Shown one piece after another: positions 47,741 through 59,132 of a stretch of 64,000 nucleotides of DNA. Numbering within the stretch: position 1 is the stretch's first letter; every line of letters begins with the position of its first letter. This DNA comes from Mariannaea sp. PMI_226. Its lineage: Eukaryota; Ascomycota; Sordariomycetes; Hypocreales; Nectriaceae. Under the pieces are notes generated by a model that made no database searches, was not told where the DNA came from, and was given only the letters and a program-made list of their open reading frames with translations. Where the stretch lies: the NCBI GenBank assembly GCA_024336345.1, contig JANFOG010000006.1, positions 930,001 through 994,000 on the forward strand, in the 5' to 3' direction. Position numbers and translations under genes: made by a program.

Positions 47741-49567
47741 CTATATTCTCTCTCTGAATCTCGATGGGGAGTTCCCAGATCCGTCCAGAGATCTTACTGA
47801 GCCGCCTGCAATCGAGTCCCCGAGGGCATCAGAATCCGGGCGTGGTCGAGGAACTGGGTCAGCAAACGGATTTTCCTCCTTGACGGCGGTGCGAGCCGGA
47901 CCCGTTCGGATAATAGGTACACCGCTGACTGGTCTCATCGGGGTTCCCAGAGCCAGTCTTGTCAATCCGTCTCCGGCAGGTTCAAAAGCTTGTGAACCTC
48001 TCCAATAATCTGTGTGGCCGCTGGCAGCACTTTCCCTGTTACTATGGTAACTCTGAGTATCGCGAGGATCTGTGTATCCATCACCACCACTACGAAGAAC
48101 CGAGGGCAATTTCTTGCCTGACACACGGTAAAATCCTCGTTCACCAACTGGCTCAGGGGCTTTGCTGCTCCTCTTTGGTGACATACCTGCCAGAGCAGCA
48201 GCAGCAACGCCAAAAGGTCCTGACCGCTCTGTCATTGCACCCCCGCTTCCATTACCGCCAGTGATCAGAGCTCTAGTGCGTGTACCAGCCGAATCGTCGC
48301 CGAGTAAAGTACGATCACTTTGTCTTTTCTTATATTTGAGAGCAAGGAGAACTAAGACGGCCAGCATCGCAATACCGGCAATGCTACCAACAACGCCTCC
48401 AATAACCTGCTTTTGTTGAGTGGATAGCGGTCCGTTTGTCGAATTAGTCGCAGTAGACGTCGGGTTAATAGCTGCATCAGTGGTCGGAGCCCCAAAGTTA
48501 CCGCCACCGCCCTGGTAGTCGCCGTAATGAGTCGAAGTCCATGTTTCGGAGAAGATGGTTGATGATACATCGGTGGTCGACAGCGAAGTGGCTGTGGAAG
48601 ACACAGACGTAGCGGAAGATGAAGTCAAAGACTTCGTAGATGATGAAACCATTTTCAAATGCATAGATTCTGAAGTTTTTGTAGAATCTTTCTCGGAAGT
48701 TGTCTTCTTTGAGGATGCTGCAGTCGTCGACGTTATGTCAGTGAGCAGAGATTGGCTTGATGCTGATGTCATATGTGAGTAAGTTGTAAATCTCATCATC
48801 GTAATACACAGATAGCAAAACATACTAGTTGAAATGATAGAACTCGTAGCATTGTGGCTAGGTGTCACAGCTTTATCCTGAAATGCTGCAGAAAGAGACG
48901 TCGTGGCCGCGGGAGTCGCTACAGGATTGGAATAATCCACAGGAGGGAGTGCATATGCCGACACACTGGCGGTGTTCACGCTAGAAGCGGACGCCTGGTT
49001 GGGTGTCATGCCTACCGAGCTCTGCGCAACATTTTCGGTTGGGACAGAATTGGAAGCTGGTCCCGGGGGGGCGGCAGCGGATGACTCAGGATTCGACGCG
49101 GAGATGGTGAGTCCTGATCCAGAATCAATAACGTAGGTATTTGGAGTTCCGTAAAGAGTTTGTAGCTCAATGGGCGCGCCAGTGGAGTCAACAACCTGAA
49201 CGAAGGAAATAGTTTGTATGACCCGTGTAACGTATCCGGTCTGTATCTCTCGTATTTCAAGCTTGGAGTCAGTGCTGGCGTCATGAGATTGAGAATGATG
49301 TTGCTGTGAGTGATGGAGGGCGTCAGAATCCGAGTTGTCTTTTGCGATGTTCACAGCCTGAGCCTTAACTGCTTTATCCTCACTTGAGCGATGAAGATGA
49401 ATATGGTGCCTGCCTCTTGAATGGCCGTGGCTGTTTAAGTGAGAATGAGCATGTGCAACTGTCGACGGCGAGGATGATGACGAGTCGAGAGAGGAGGCAG
49501 AGGAAGACGGGAGTTGATCGACATCTTGGGTCTGAGCGAGTGAAGCCCCGCTGGATGGGTAAGTCAT
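47741..49567 (-). CDS. Ser/Thr-rich single-pass membrane protein, function unknown
   Basis: Encodes a protein with a long Ser/Thr/Ala-rich region, one clear membrane segment (GGVVGSIAGIAMLAVLVLLAL) followed by basic KYKKR, and a hydrophilic tail of about 190 residues. This layout resembles Mid2/Wsc-like cell-wall sensors or other O-glycosylated surface proteins, but I do not recognise the family. The N-terminus is His-rich and has no signal peptide from this ATG, so a missing upstream exon is possible. A GTATGT...CAG segment at 48825-48763 is exactly 63 nt, has no stop and reads as a hydrophobic patch out of character with its surroundings; I treat it as an intron, giving 587 residues (608 if retained). 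Pyrimidine-rich sequence upstream suggests a leader reaching to about 50.8 kb. Confidence 0.75.
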   Translation of the reverse strand: MTYPSSGASLAQTQDVDQLPSSSASSLDSSSSSPSTVAHAHSHLNSHGHSRGRHHIHLHRSSEDKAVKAQAVNIAKDNSDSDALHHSQQHHSQSHDASTDSKLEIREIQTGYVTRVIQTISFVQVVDSTGAPIELQTLYGTPNTYVIDSGSGLTISASNPESSAAAPPGPASNSVPTENVAQSSVGMTPNQASASSVNTASVSAYALPPVDYSNPVATPAATTSLSAAFQDKAVTPSHNATSSIISTSMFCYLCITMMRFTTYSHMTSASSQSLLTDITSTTAASSKKTTSEKDSTKTSESMHLKMVSSSTKSLTSSSATSVSSTATSLSTTDVSSTIFSETWTSTHYGDYQGGGGNFGAPTTDAAINPTSTATNSTNGPLSTQQKQVIGGVVGSIAGIAMLAVLVLLALKYKKRQSDRTLLGDDSAGTRTRALITGGNGSGGAMTERSGPFGVAAAALAGMSPKRSSKAPEPVGERGFYRVSGKKLPSVLRSGGDGYTDPRDTQSYHSNRESAASGHTDYWRGSQAFEPAGDGLTRLALGTPMRPVSGVPIIRTGPARTAVKEENPFADPVPRPRPDSDALGDSIAGGSVRSLDGSGNSPSRFRERI

Positions 49568-52500
49568 GATTGGTTGTATGTGGTGGTGTCTTGAGAATGA
49601 GGCAGTCCAAGGAGCGTTACACAGGAAAAGCGGCACAGGATACTTGAAAACAAGCTTCCAGTGTCCTGGTTGTCACAGCGAAATGCTTGGTGCGCTATCT
49701 TTTTTTTCCTGGTAGAATCACTGCCGGCCTCACCTCACAGCTCGGCGTTGGTATGTCGATGCCACAGAGCGGGACTGGTGAGAACTTTGGCGTTGGTAGG
49801 TCCTGAAGGTTGCGAATGTGCGTCGATCTTTGTGCGGAGATCCTGTTGAAAAAGAAACGAGAGTAGGGAACAGTAAAGACTGACAGGCGATTGCGTTTGC
49901 TCGACAACGGTGCAGCTCAACAGGGTTGACGGATTATTGTCGAAATTCCTGGTGATATAGCACTGATAGAGTACTGCTCGTAGGAAGTATCAAAATCCAA
50001 AATGTAGACCACGATGGTTGCAATGGCAGCAAAACTAGTTGTTGTCCTGAGTCGTACTCCGTAATCGTGGGAACCGTACCGAAAAATATGAGGCCAGGCT
50101 AAAAGATTGAGCGATTAGACTGTAAATGGCACCGATCAAAAGGCCATCATGATTCCAGATTGCAACAAAGCAACAAAGCAGCAAAGGTCCTTGGCGACTG
50201 ACGAGCTGGCCTGTGGATGCTGGAACTCCTTACACTCTCCTTCCTTTGCCTCGCTGGGCTACTAGTTGTGTGTTGATGCCCTCTGTTTCGTTCTCTCGGC
50301 TTTCTGGTCTTTCCAAATTCTCGCTAGATCCTTTTCTTCGTGACTCTCCTTTTCTGTCTTCTGGGCTATTCCAGCAATGAAAATTTCGGTTTTCGATCGT
50401 CTTGATTTATTCTCTCTTTTTCTTGTCTCCTCTGAAGAAATGAGTGGCTGACCGAGTGCTTGCACTTCTGATCGGGGTCGGGTAAATTTGGTGGCGTGGG
50501 CCTTGTTTGGTACGTCGTTCCTGTCGGGGGGGAAGAGGGGCCGAGTTTACGCTCTTGAACTCGGTTCTTGGCTCCTCACATCAACATCGGCAGCAACGCT
50601 CAAGGGTCGTAAATGGCATGGCGACGCAGCGCGCACGGAAAATAAAGAACGAAGGTTGTTGGTCAAAAACGAGTGACGATGGGAGAAGAGAATGATCGAC
50701 TGCTAGAAGAGAAGGAGGGTAGGTAGTGACCGAGGAACGTGGAGGGAAGGAGAGAAAGAGAGAGAGAAAGAAAGAGCGACAGTGAGCACCGCGAGTCGGC
50801 GCCAGCTGCACTAAATTACGAGGCGTCGTGGTTCGGACCGTAAAAGCGGTACCTGAGTCTTAGCTGAACTCTCGCTGCATTGCAATGTAACTCTGGGACA
50901 TTTAGGCGCATCGACTACGAAGCTCTCCATGAAGATGGGCGACTAAATTAGAATCAATCCCACGGAGACCCCCCCAAAAGCAGACAAAAGAAGGCCGTTG
51001 CGCCATGGGTCCATGTCCGTGATGGGCTCCTCAGCAGTCTCCAGAGATGGGGTAATTTCGCTTGATAACGGACATAGTGGCTCCTCAAAATCGGCCATGA
51101 GACCAATCAGGGGGGACAGTACAGCGGTGCGACATCACCACATGGGGGATTGAAGAAGATATGCCTGTGCCCTGCACGAGGCCTTGCTCTGTCCAGGCTA
51201 CGGTGGCGGTCCCTTTGTTGGTGAGCAATGCAAGTATCGACAGGGGTTCACGTCCAGAGCCAGGTCTCGATCCAAGAGACCAAGAGACCACAGCGAACGG
51301 CTAAGGTAGAGCCACGCATCGCGCTTCTTTACTTCCCACCAGCCCCATTCAACTACGGTTGAGCACCTAGCTTGCACCAGCATCGTTTCTACTGGGGCAT
51401 ACCCAGGCAGTAGAGATGTTTACAGATCATATAGTACATATTCGGATTAGTATTGGGGAGCTGAACAAAGGAAATTCGCACATGAAACGGATACACCCAG
51501 ACGTAACAGCGTCATTGCAGACAGGGGAAGCCCCCTGTCCTGGATAATGGCAGACAGTCGAGATCATATGGAAGCCATCCAACTTCTACATAGGATTTGA
51601 TTCAAACATTGGTAAGGTACTGTATGGAAACACTCTCGATACGGTAGCATGGGTTCTACGCAGCCAAACATTGCGTGTTCGTGCCTGCATGGTCACACAC
51701 CACGCACGTAGACCAATGTGATGTGCTGAACAAAGGAATAAGAAAAAAATGCATGCCGATCATTGGATACGAGGACCACAAGGGCAGATCATTGTGTCAA
51801 CAGCACACCATCACGGTGATTCGGGGCCAGCTTTCGTATGTCTCGGCCTCGTATTTCCACCCACAAGGTACAGCATGTGGTAACAAAAGACTGTGCTGCA
51901 TGCTGTGCTGCACAGAGAATTAATTGCCCGCACGACTCTTCTCGGGCCTATGCGTCCTGTCCTCGCATCGTAGTAATTGATTGTCTCATCTTATTCTTGC
52001 TTGGTCGCCCCTGTCCAAATGCGCGTAAAGTACGTCACTCCATAGATCTGGGAAGCTGGACCTGAAGTCATTCGTTCGGTGATGATTGTAGGTTAGATTA
52101 CGGACACAGACGTGTGCCCTCAGAATCTATCTCTAACGTATGGAGCAGTACCTATTCGTACTATCTGTAATTAACAAAGGCACAGACTCTTCAAAGCACG
52201 GACAATACACTGAGGAGAAAGAGGCATTACGACCCGTCAACGAAACTCCTGTCTTGCTAACCATCACCGGCACGTCCTCTGCCTTGTCCTGGTCACACCG
52301 TTGCAACCGTGCCGTGGCAGGCCAAGACCGAAAGGAAGAACTAATGGCTTGGTGCGCTGCAATGCCACCACCACGATATTTACGTGCAACAATCCCACCC
52401 AACCAAGGATGCCATTGTATCGTGCTACATTTCGAAAGCGCCATTAAAAGTCGGGCAAGGGATTACATAGTACATTGTAATTACCAGGTACATATTACAT

Positions 52501-53729
52501 ATTTATATGCGGAATAATTGATCTGTAATACAGCACGACTTTGTTTAGTGAGTGGCCCATTCTGTGTAGTACGTAGTGCATGCGTAGGAGGCACGGGCAT
52601 GGGTTTGGAACGAACGGCTCTCCACAGAGACACGGTATTCCAAACGTGGTCGCCATCTGCAAGGGACACGAGCACGCTAAGCAGGGCACTTACGGAATGC
52701 AAACCACCTCTCCGAGTTGTTAGACCCAAGAAGCCGAGACATGCAGTCAGTCAACCAGAGGCAAACTACTACCAGCCTACCAATAAGTAATCAACAATAA
52801 TGGTAGAAATACGCGTTGAGGACAGCACGCAATAATTGTGTATTTCGTACGAAGCTCAAAACCACAATCGAGGCGCCTCTTGGCCTTCACTAGGCTTGCT
52901 ACGTAGGGGGGAGGGTAAAAATGAGAGGATGGAGAGATTGCGGTGACGACGATCTTCAACGGTCTAGACTAGGGACGGGTCCACTCCACTGCCCACGATG
53001 CGAGCACAGCTATTGAAGCCGATGGATGAAAGCCCATCCAGTTTCCAATAAGTTGCATAATATGTAGCAAGTTGGGAATGAAAGCAGAAGCAGCAACATC
53101 ATCGTCATCATGAGGCCACAGGAGTATGGATTAGGCATGACAATGCAGGGAGGGGCAAAGGGGAGTAAACAGCAGGCCACCACGGCATTTGGACTCGGAC
53201 CTCACGAGATACGAAGTGAAGTACATGACTAGCACAGCAACTTGAACGAGTCGCCCAGTTGCAAAGCCAACACGGCCGACAGGCATAGATGGGTCAATGT
53301 GGGCTACAACCCCCTGAGGAGCCCATCGCGCCTCGCGTCTACTGTACCTAGAGTAGCGACTTAGGAGCCCCCTCCTAGCCTGTAGGCCAGCCAGGGCATG
53401 GGCAACGATTGGGTGTATTTTTGGATGAAAGCACTGGCGATCCTACGTTTCGCTTTTCGGTGCGTTATTAGAGAAAAAGCTTGGCCCTGTAGTCTATATC
53501 CTCAGCGATGACAGCGCTCTCTCTTCTTGACGGAACTTAGATTATCCTAACTAAGGTAAGCCCACACATACAGAATATGTCATATTTGCATGGAGTCCAT
53601 ATCGTACCTACATGCCAAGGCACCACCTATTAGAACTACCCACTCACCGCACGAACAAAAAAAAATACGAATGACATACATATCTGTGCTGTTTGGGGCA
53701 TATCCATCTCTGCAGCGGGGGCCGACTCA

Positions 53730-53767
<38 letters not shown>

Positions 53768-55976
53768 GGCCGGTGGCTGATGAGCTGAAAATCCATTCTT
53801 CTCGGCACTCCGTGCTCTCCGCGATGTTACCATTGCCCTGGACCCTGGACCTGGCAGTTAGGACGTGCTTCTTGCCCCAATGCAGGTACAGAAACTCTGT
53901 AGGGGAGCTATCTACAGCCACAGCAGCCACAACGGCCACCAAGTCTCCTTTTGTGCTGGTGCGTGGAGTCCTCCATCCAATCCTCCAGGCGCAGCCCCAT
54001 AATATTAATTGAGGCTTTCCTTCTCACCTGAGAGTCATTACACACTTTCTGCAGCCCTTTGAATTGTCATCAAAGCCAATCAATACGTTGATGGTGGTGT
54101 GCAACACACGACGCTATACCCCCAATATCAACTCACCATCGAATTGGCTCACCTTGCCAACCCGCGCTGCATCTCCGGGTCCTTTCATCGCGACATCTTT
54201 CGTGCATGACCGGATGCCAGGCTAAACGATGGAAGGGAAATGGGGCATTCTGCCCAGAAAATATTCATATTAGCCCATCTATGTATCCTTTCTTGGTCTA
54301 CCTGACTAAGAGGGGCTCTTTTGATTTGTGAACGATCCCTCGCCACCCTCTCCCTCTCTGATTGCATCTCGTTGCTGACCCCTGAAACTACCTATCGACG
54401 ACGAGAGGGGTGGGATATTATTTGCTGGGCTATCGACAGTTTGGAGGGTGGAACCACCAATGAAAAATAAAAACATCAAAGCCTGAACCTACAGAGTACG
54501 GATTGACCATGAAATCAGCCCCCAGTCTTTCGACCTGATTGATTTGACTAGGGTAGCATTAAACGCTGGATAGGTTGGATATCCTGAACCTGAGTCTGAG
54601 TAACTGACGTGTATTGTACTGATTGACCAACCTGAATCAATATCGAAAGACTCAGTATATAGCAAGGAAGAGTAAGGGGAGCCCTGACTGAGGGTGGGCA
54701 GCGGGGTACCTTTCCATGCGATACCCTACCCTATGCACCTAGGTACCAGGTCTGGTAGGTAGCCTGAGTATAACGATTGTCACATAGTCACATGTGCAGG
54801 GTAAGTGGTCCCCGATGCTCTGAATCTGCTCCGTGTCTTTTCATGTTTGTGCGTGGTGCAACATATGTCCCCTGCCCTCCAACACAAGGCTTGATCAAGG
54901 CCAATAGGTGGGAAGATGAACAAGCGTAGCATCTGTGGCTTGGATCAGACTGAAATGTGTGACCGTCTGGCTGACCCCTTGTGCAGTGTTGACTGGCCAA
55001 GGTCGATCAGGGTATTAATTTAGTTGCCCAATATACGTGCATTGAGGCATGGTGAGGGTAACAGACAGAGTACCATGATAGGGCGTGGCAAACCTGCCCA
55101 AATTGACACAATCCCCGTGCAATCAGACCGAATTCGCGATTGAACTACTGTGAATATTTGATGCGAGGTACAGATTATCCCCCAACTAAGACATCCATAC
55201 ACTCGGAGCAGATACCCTGGTTTGTTTTTCGGTGTTTTTTTTTTTTTTTCGGGTTGGAGTTTATGGCCGTGATGGAAACGACCTGGATCAATGTTACTTC
55301 CATCAGTGAACTTATTAGGTACCTACATGTCAATGTTGTTATTTTTATAAGTTTTTATAAGAGAAATAGGGACCATCACAGCCCAACCATCCCAAGCGTC
55401 GGCTGCTGGTTTTCCAACGCATCCTTTAACCTTGAATTGCCACTGCGGTTTCTGTTTGGGCACTACATAGTAGTCACCAGTTACGTTTAAATTATCTACT
55501 TACCTACTGTAGGCAGGTAGGAGATACCTGTGTGATGAGCTAAAATACTACGGAACTTGTTGGTATCCCCATATGGACCTTAGTGTCGTTGTCCTACCCT
55601 TACTATGGATAGGACCATTTTATCCATTTTACCCCACGTTCAACGTCCTCCCATCGTCACTTGTCACTTGTACCCAGTCCATCGTACGCCTCAACCACTC
55701 ACTCTCAACCACTCATTATCCACTCACTCATTCACTCACTTTGCTCACACCTTCACACATATCCACTCACTTGGTCACTCACTTGGTCCCTCACTCGACC
55801 TCAATATCTCATCCTCATTTTCCTATCGCGCCTCCGGGCAAGAGAATCCCATCCCCTCTTTCCAACTTTTTGGTTCAGACGGATTCTCCGTGTCTCAGCC
55901 GATAACCACCAGGACCCAGTTCCCCTCCCCCCCTCTATCTCATATCTCCCCATCTCCATCCCACCCTCCCTTTATC
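49568..55976. other. 6.4-kb gene-poor interval
   Basis: No gene is supported. On the minus strand the ~1.2 kb upstream of the membrane-protein gene reads like a long C/T-rich leader, ending near 50,780. Further right are a (CT)16 repeat at 53733-53764, a TACTCCGTA motif at 50055-50063 and ACCT/GGTA patches near 54710-54760 and 55490-55530. From about 55640 to 55976 the plus strand is dominated by CACTCA-type and C/T-rich sequence, probably the leader of the hydrolase gene. Confidence 0.5.
53733..53764. repeat. (CT)16 microsatellite
   Basis: Thirty-two bases of perfect CT dinucleotide repeat in intergenic DNA, flanked by ordinary sequence. Confidence 0.9.
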
Positions 55977-58549
55977 ATGACATCCCCTCCATCAACCCCT
56001 CCTCCTCCATACGAAGAGCTGCCGCCTCAGACTCACTATTCCTCGACATCTCCGACTTGGATTTCGGCTTCGGTCCCGGAACCTACCCCGGAATCGCCCC
56101 AGTCACAACCTCCTCCACCCTCACAGTCTTCAATCCCCTCACTTCCGCCAAGGAAGCCCGTTCCAACAAAAGCGTCTCCATCTCCAAACCTAGCATCTTC
56201 AAATGCAGAAATCTACAATGACTGGAAATTTGCCCCAGATCCCCGTTCCTCATCTAGCCAGTCTCTTCTCCCCACGGATCCCCATGGCTATACACCATCA
56301 CCATCTCTCTCATCTACCTCCACCCCTGATCCCCTCGGTCGCCGCACCCTTCTCGTCATCTATATCCATGGATTTCTTGGTAACGATGAGTCCTTTCGCT
56401 CTTTTCCGGCTCATGTTCATGCTCTCCTGACAAACATGCTCGCCGAATCCCACGTTATCCACTCTAAGATCTACCCACGATATAAGACCTATCGGGCGCT
56501 TGATGTTGCAAGAGACAACTTCAGTGTTTGGCTTGCACCACATGAATCTCCCACCACAGATGTCATTCTCGTCGGTCACTCTATGGGCGGTATTCTAGCT
56601 GCAGATGTCGTTCTCATGGTACGTCGAGTTGGGCTCACCTTGTACGAACCAGTACGTGACTGACTTATAGAAAGCCAAATCTGAGTCCATATGGTCAGAC
56701 CCCCTTTAAACATCGAATTCTCGGCCATATCTCGCTAGATTGTCCCTTCCTTGGGCTTCACCCAGGCATCGTTGTCTCGGGTATTTCAAGCCTCTTCAAG
56801 CCTGCTCCGCAACCTCATGACCCAGTTCTTGAAGATAGAAGCAGCCACAATAATGGACTCAGTGATGGCCCTGTCACCAGCCCGGGTCCATATACAACTA
56901 ACCTCACCGCTTCACAGCCTTCTGCACTAGGTCCTCCTACACTAAGTCTTCCTACACTAGAATCATCATCTAGTCTCCCCTCCTCATCCTCCTCAACACC
57001 ATCGGATCCATATTTTAATCCACCCTTCTTCAATGATGCTGCTTTTCGTGAGCAGCCTTTTGTCAGACGAGCGTTGCATTTTGCATCTAAATACCGCTCA
57101 GAAAATCTTTTGTCGGCAGCAGCTAGGCATGCTATGTCCTACCTCGAATACGGTGGTGTCCTTGCGGATTTAGGGGGCTTAGACGAGCGGTATCGCCGCC
57201 TTCGTGCACTCGAAGATGTTGATGAGTTGCAGCCTGCTGAGCCTGGCCAAGGTGCTCAAGCGACGACAACCAGGGTACGATTTGTCAACTATTACACGAT
57301 CTGCACAGGCCTACCGAAGCCACCCAAGCCCCCATCTCCTAGTGCTGCTGAGGCACCTGGTGGCGAGGAGAAAAGGGAAGAATCAGATAGTCTTACTGCT
57401 GGAAAAAGAAGTCCTGAGACCGAGACACTGACGGACGTGGAGACGACGGAGAGAACTTTAGCAGAGCCAAAATCTCTCCTCAATGAGAAGGATAAGATCA
57501 GCACCGCAAAGCAAAGCCCCAGACCCAGCATCACCATTGAAGATCATGATGACGAGTCGTCGAAACCGCCCACCAACAATTCAATTGATTTACTCACAAC
57601 CTCCAATACAAAAACCAGTGACCAGTCGTCTGACTCGACAACCGGAGATGCTACCTCACCAATTTTCGACCTGAACCGCCTCTCCTTGCAAGAGATGGAC
57701 CCAACTCCCATCGAGGAGGAAGAATCTTCAGACTTCCAAGATGCAGCGACCTTGAACAGCCACTCCGTCAGTTCCCAAGACTTCGAGCTTGGTCTTCTAC
57801 CCATCCCTGACGAACCGACGCCACCAGAACTCCCAGATGTCGAGCAATACACTGATAAGGACGCCCGGAAACAGGCAGAGCGTGAGGTTAAACGCCTCCA
57901 GCGTGCCTACGACCAAGCCGTCAAGGACCGCACAAAGGCCATCCATGAGCGAAATAAGATCATAGAAAAGAGGCGCAAGAAGGCTGCCAAAGATGCAGAG
58001 AAGCTAGAAAAGGACTCCCGAAAAGAAGCTCGTAAGGAAACTGAAAAAGAGGAGAAGGAGGCTCGTAAGGAGGTGGAACGTTTGGAAAAGCAAGCTAGAA
58101 AACAAGCTGAGCGTGCAGAGAAAGAAGCCAGAAAGGAAGCCGAGCGCAACGAAAAAGAAGCCCTCAAAGAACACCGTCGTCTTGAAAAGGAAGCCCAACG
58201 ACTCGAAAAGGAACTCTACCGCAATCAATCAGCCTCACCTACCGGACTCAACACGCTCACCCCTTCCTCGTCCTCCACTACAGCCTCGGAAGCTACAGAC
58301 TCCAAGCCTCGCAAGCTCAGACAGTTCTGCAACCTACCCGCCCCAGCTCTCACTGCAACTGGAAGTTACGAGAGAGACCACACATGGGTAGAGATATTCA
58401 TGGCTGATGTTGACGAAGTCGGTGCGCACTGCGGGCTGTTCGTCCCTGGACCGCACTATGAACGTCTGGTGGGTGACGTAGGCAGTCGAGTTCTGGGGTG
58501 GGTTCATGAGGATATGACGAAGAGGGCGATTTTGACGATGGGAGGTTAG
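55977..58549 (+). CDS. DUF676-type alpha/beta hydrolase (lipase-like) with charged C-terminal coil
   Basis: Encodes a putative serine esterase or lipase. Two exons, 55977-56618 and 56675-58549, join to 838 residues. The first ~110 residues are Pro/Ser-rich. The hydrolase core starts at LLVIYIHGFLGND, with the nucleophile elbow GHSMGG at residues 200-205 (S202), and continues after the intron with FKHRILGHISLDCPFLGLHP. The acceptor is an AAG; a TAG four nt earlier shifts the frame to an early stop. The middle is acidic and Ser-rich. Residues ~590-710 are a strongly charged Lys/Glu/Arg/Ala coiled coil built from KEARKE/EKEARK repeats. The C-terminus is compact again (HTWVEIFMADVDEVGAHCGLF). Substrate and location are unknown; no signal peptide is seen. 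It is convergent with the HET gene. Confidence 0.85.
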
Positions 58550-59132
58550 TTGGTGACATTCTGGACCTAAGAAGTTTGCATTTCTGCAATGCAGTGGGAG
58601 ATATGAAATCGTAAGGATCCTTTGGTCGGTTTATTTTAATCATATATATATATACTTGCTTTCCTTCACGACTGGGCCCTTCGCGAAATGACTTATGACT
58701 TCACAGCGGAATGAGAAAGATCATAATAGAGTTGGCTAGTTTTATTGATGGAGATATTAGACTTAGAAGAATGAAACTTGATGCCGTAGAATGCTTGCTA
58801 TCCATATTGTATGCTATGGTACATGATATTTTGATAATGCCCAGTCAAGCCCAAGCCCTCCCTTTTTTTTTGGAAAAAGAAGTATGAAAAAATAAAATAA
58901 AGGAATGTGAACGCACAAACACCCTCTCCGTTCGTTTGTCCGTGCAATGTCGTTCGGTTCATTCGTCAAAGTCCATTTTTCTTTTCTCCTCTCATTCTTC
59001 CCCAAGCCACTATCCCTAGTCTATCCAGGTATATATTACTATGTTTAATGTGTAAAATGGTATAAAGCGTACATGGACATGAAGATAGATATGTTATGTG
59101 CATAAAATCGTAGTTTCTGAAAGATGGCTGGT
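58550..59132. other. Convergent 3' flank, hydrolase and HET genes
   Basis: About 580 AT-rich bases lie between convergent stops. ATATATATATA near 58640-58652 and several A-runs are consistent with poly(A) regions for both genes. No gene is seen. Confidence 0.5.

Noticed and set aside
53733..53764. CT repeat as part of a gene
   Set aside because: Open frames around it translate the repeat itself; it is a plain microsatellite.
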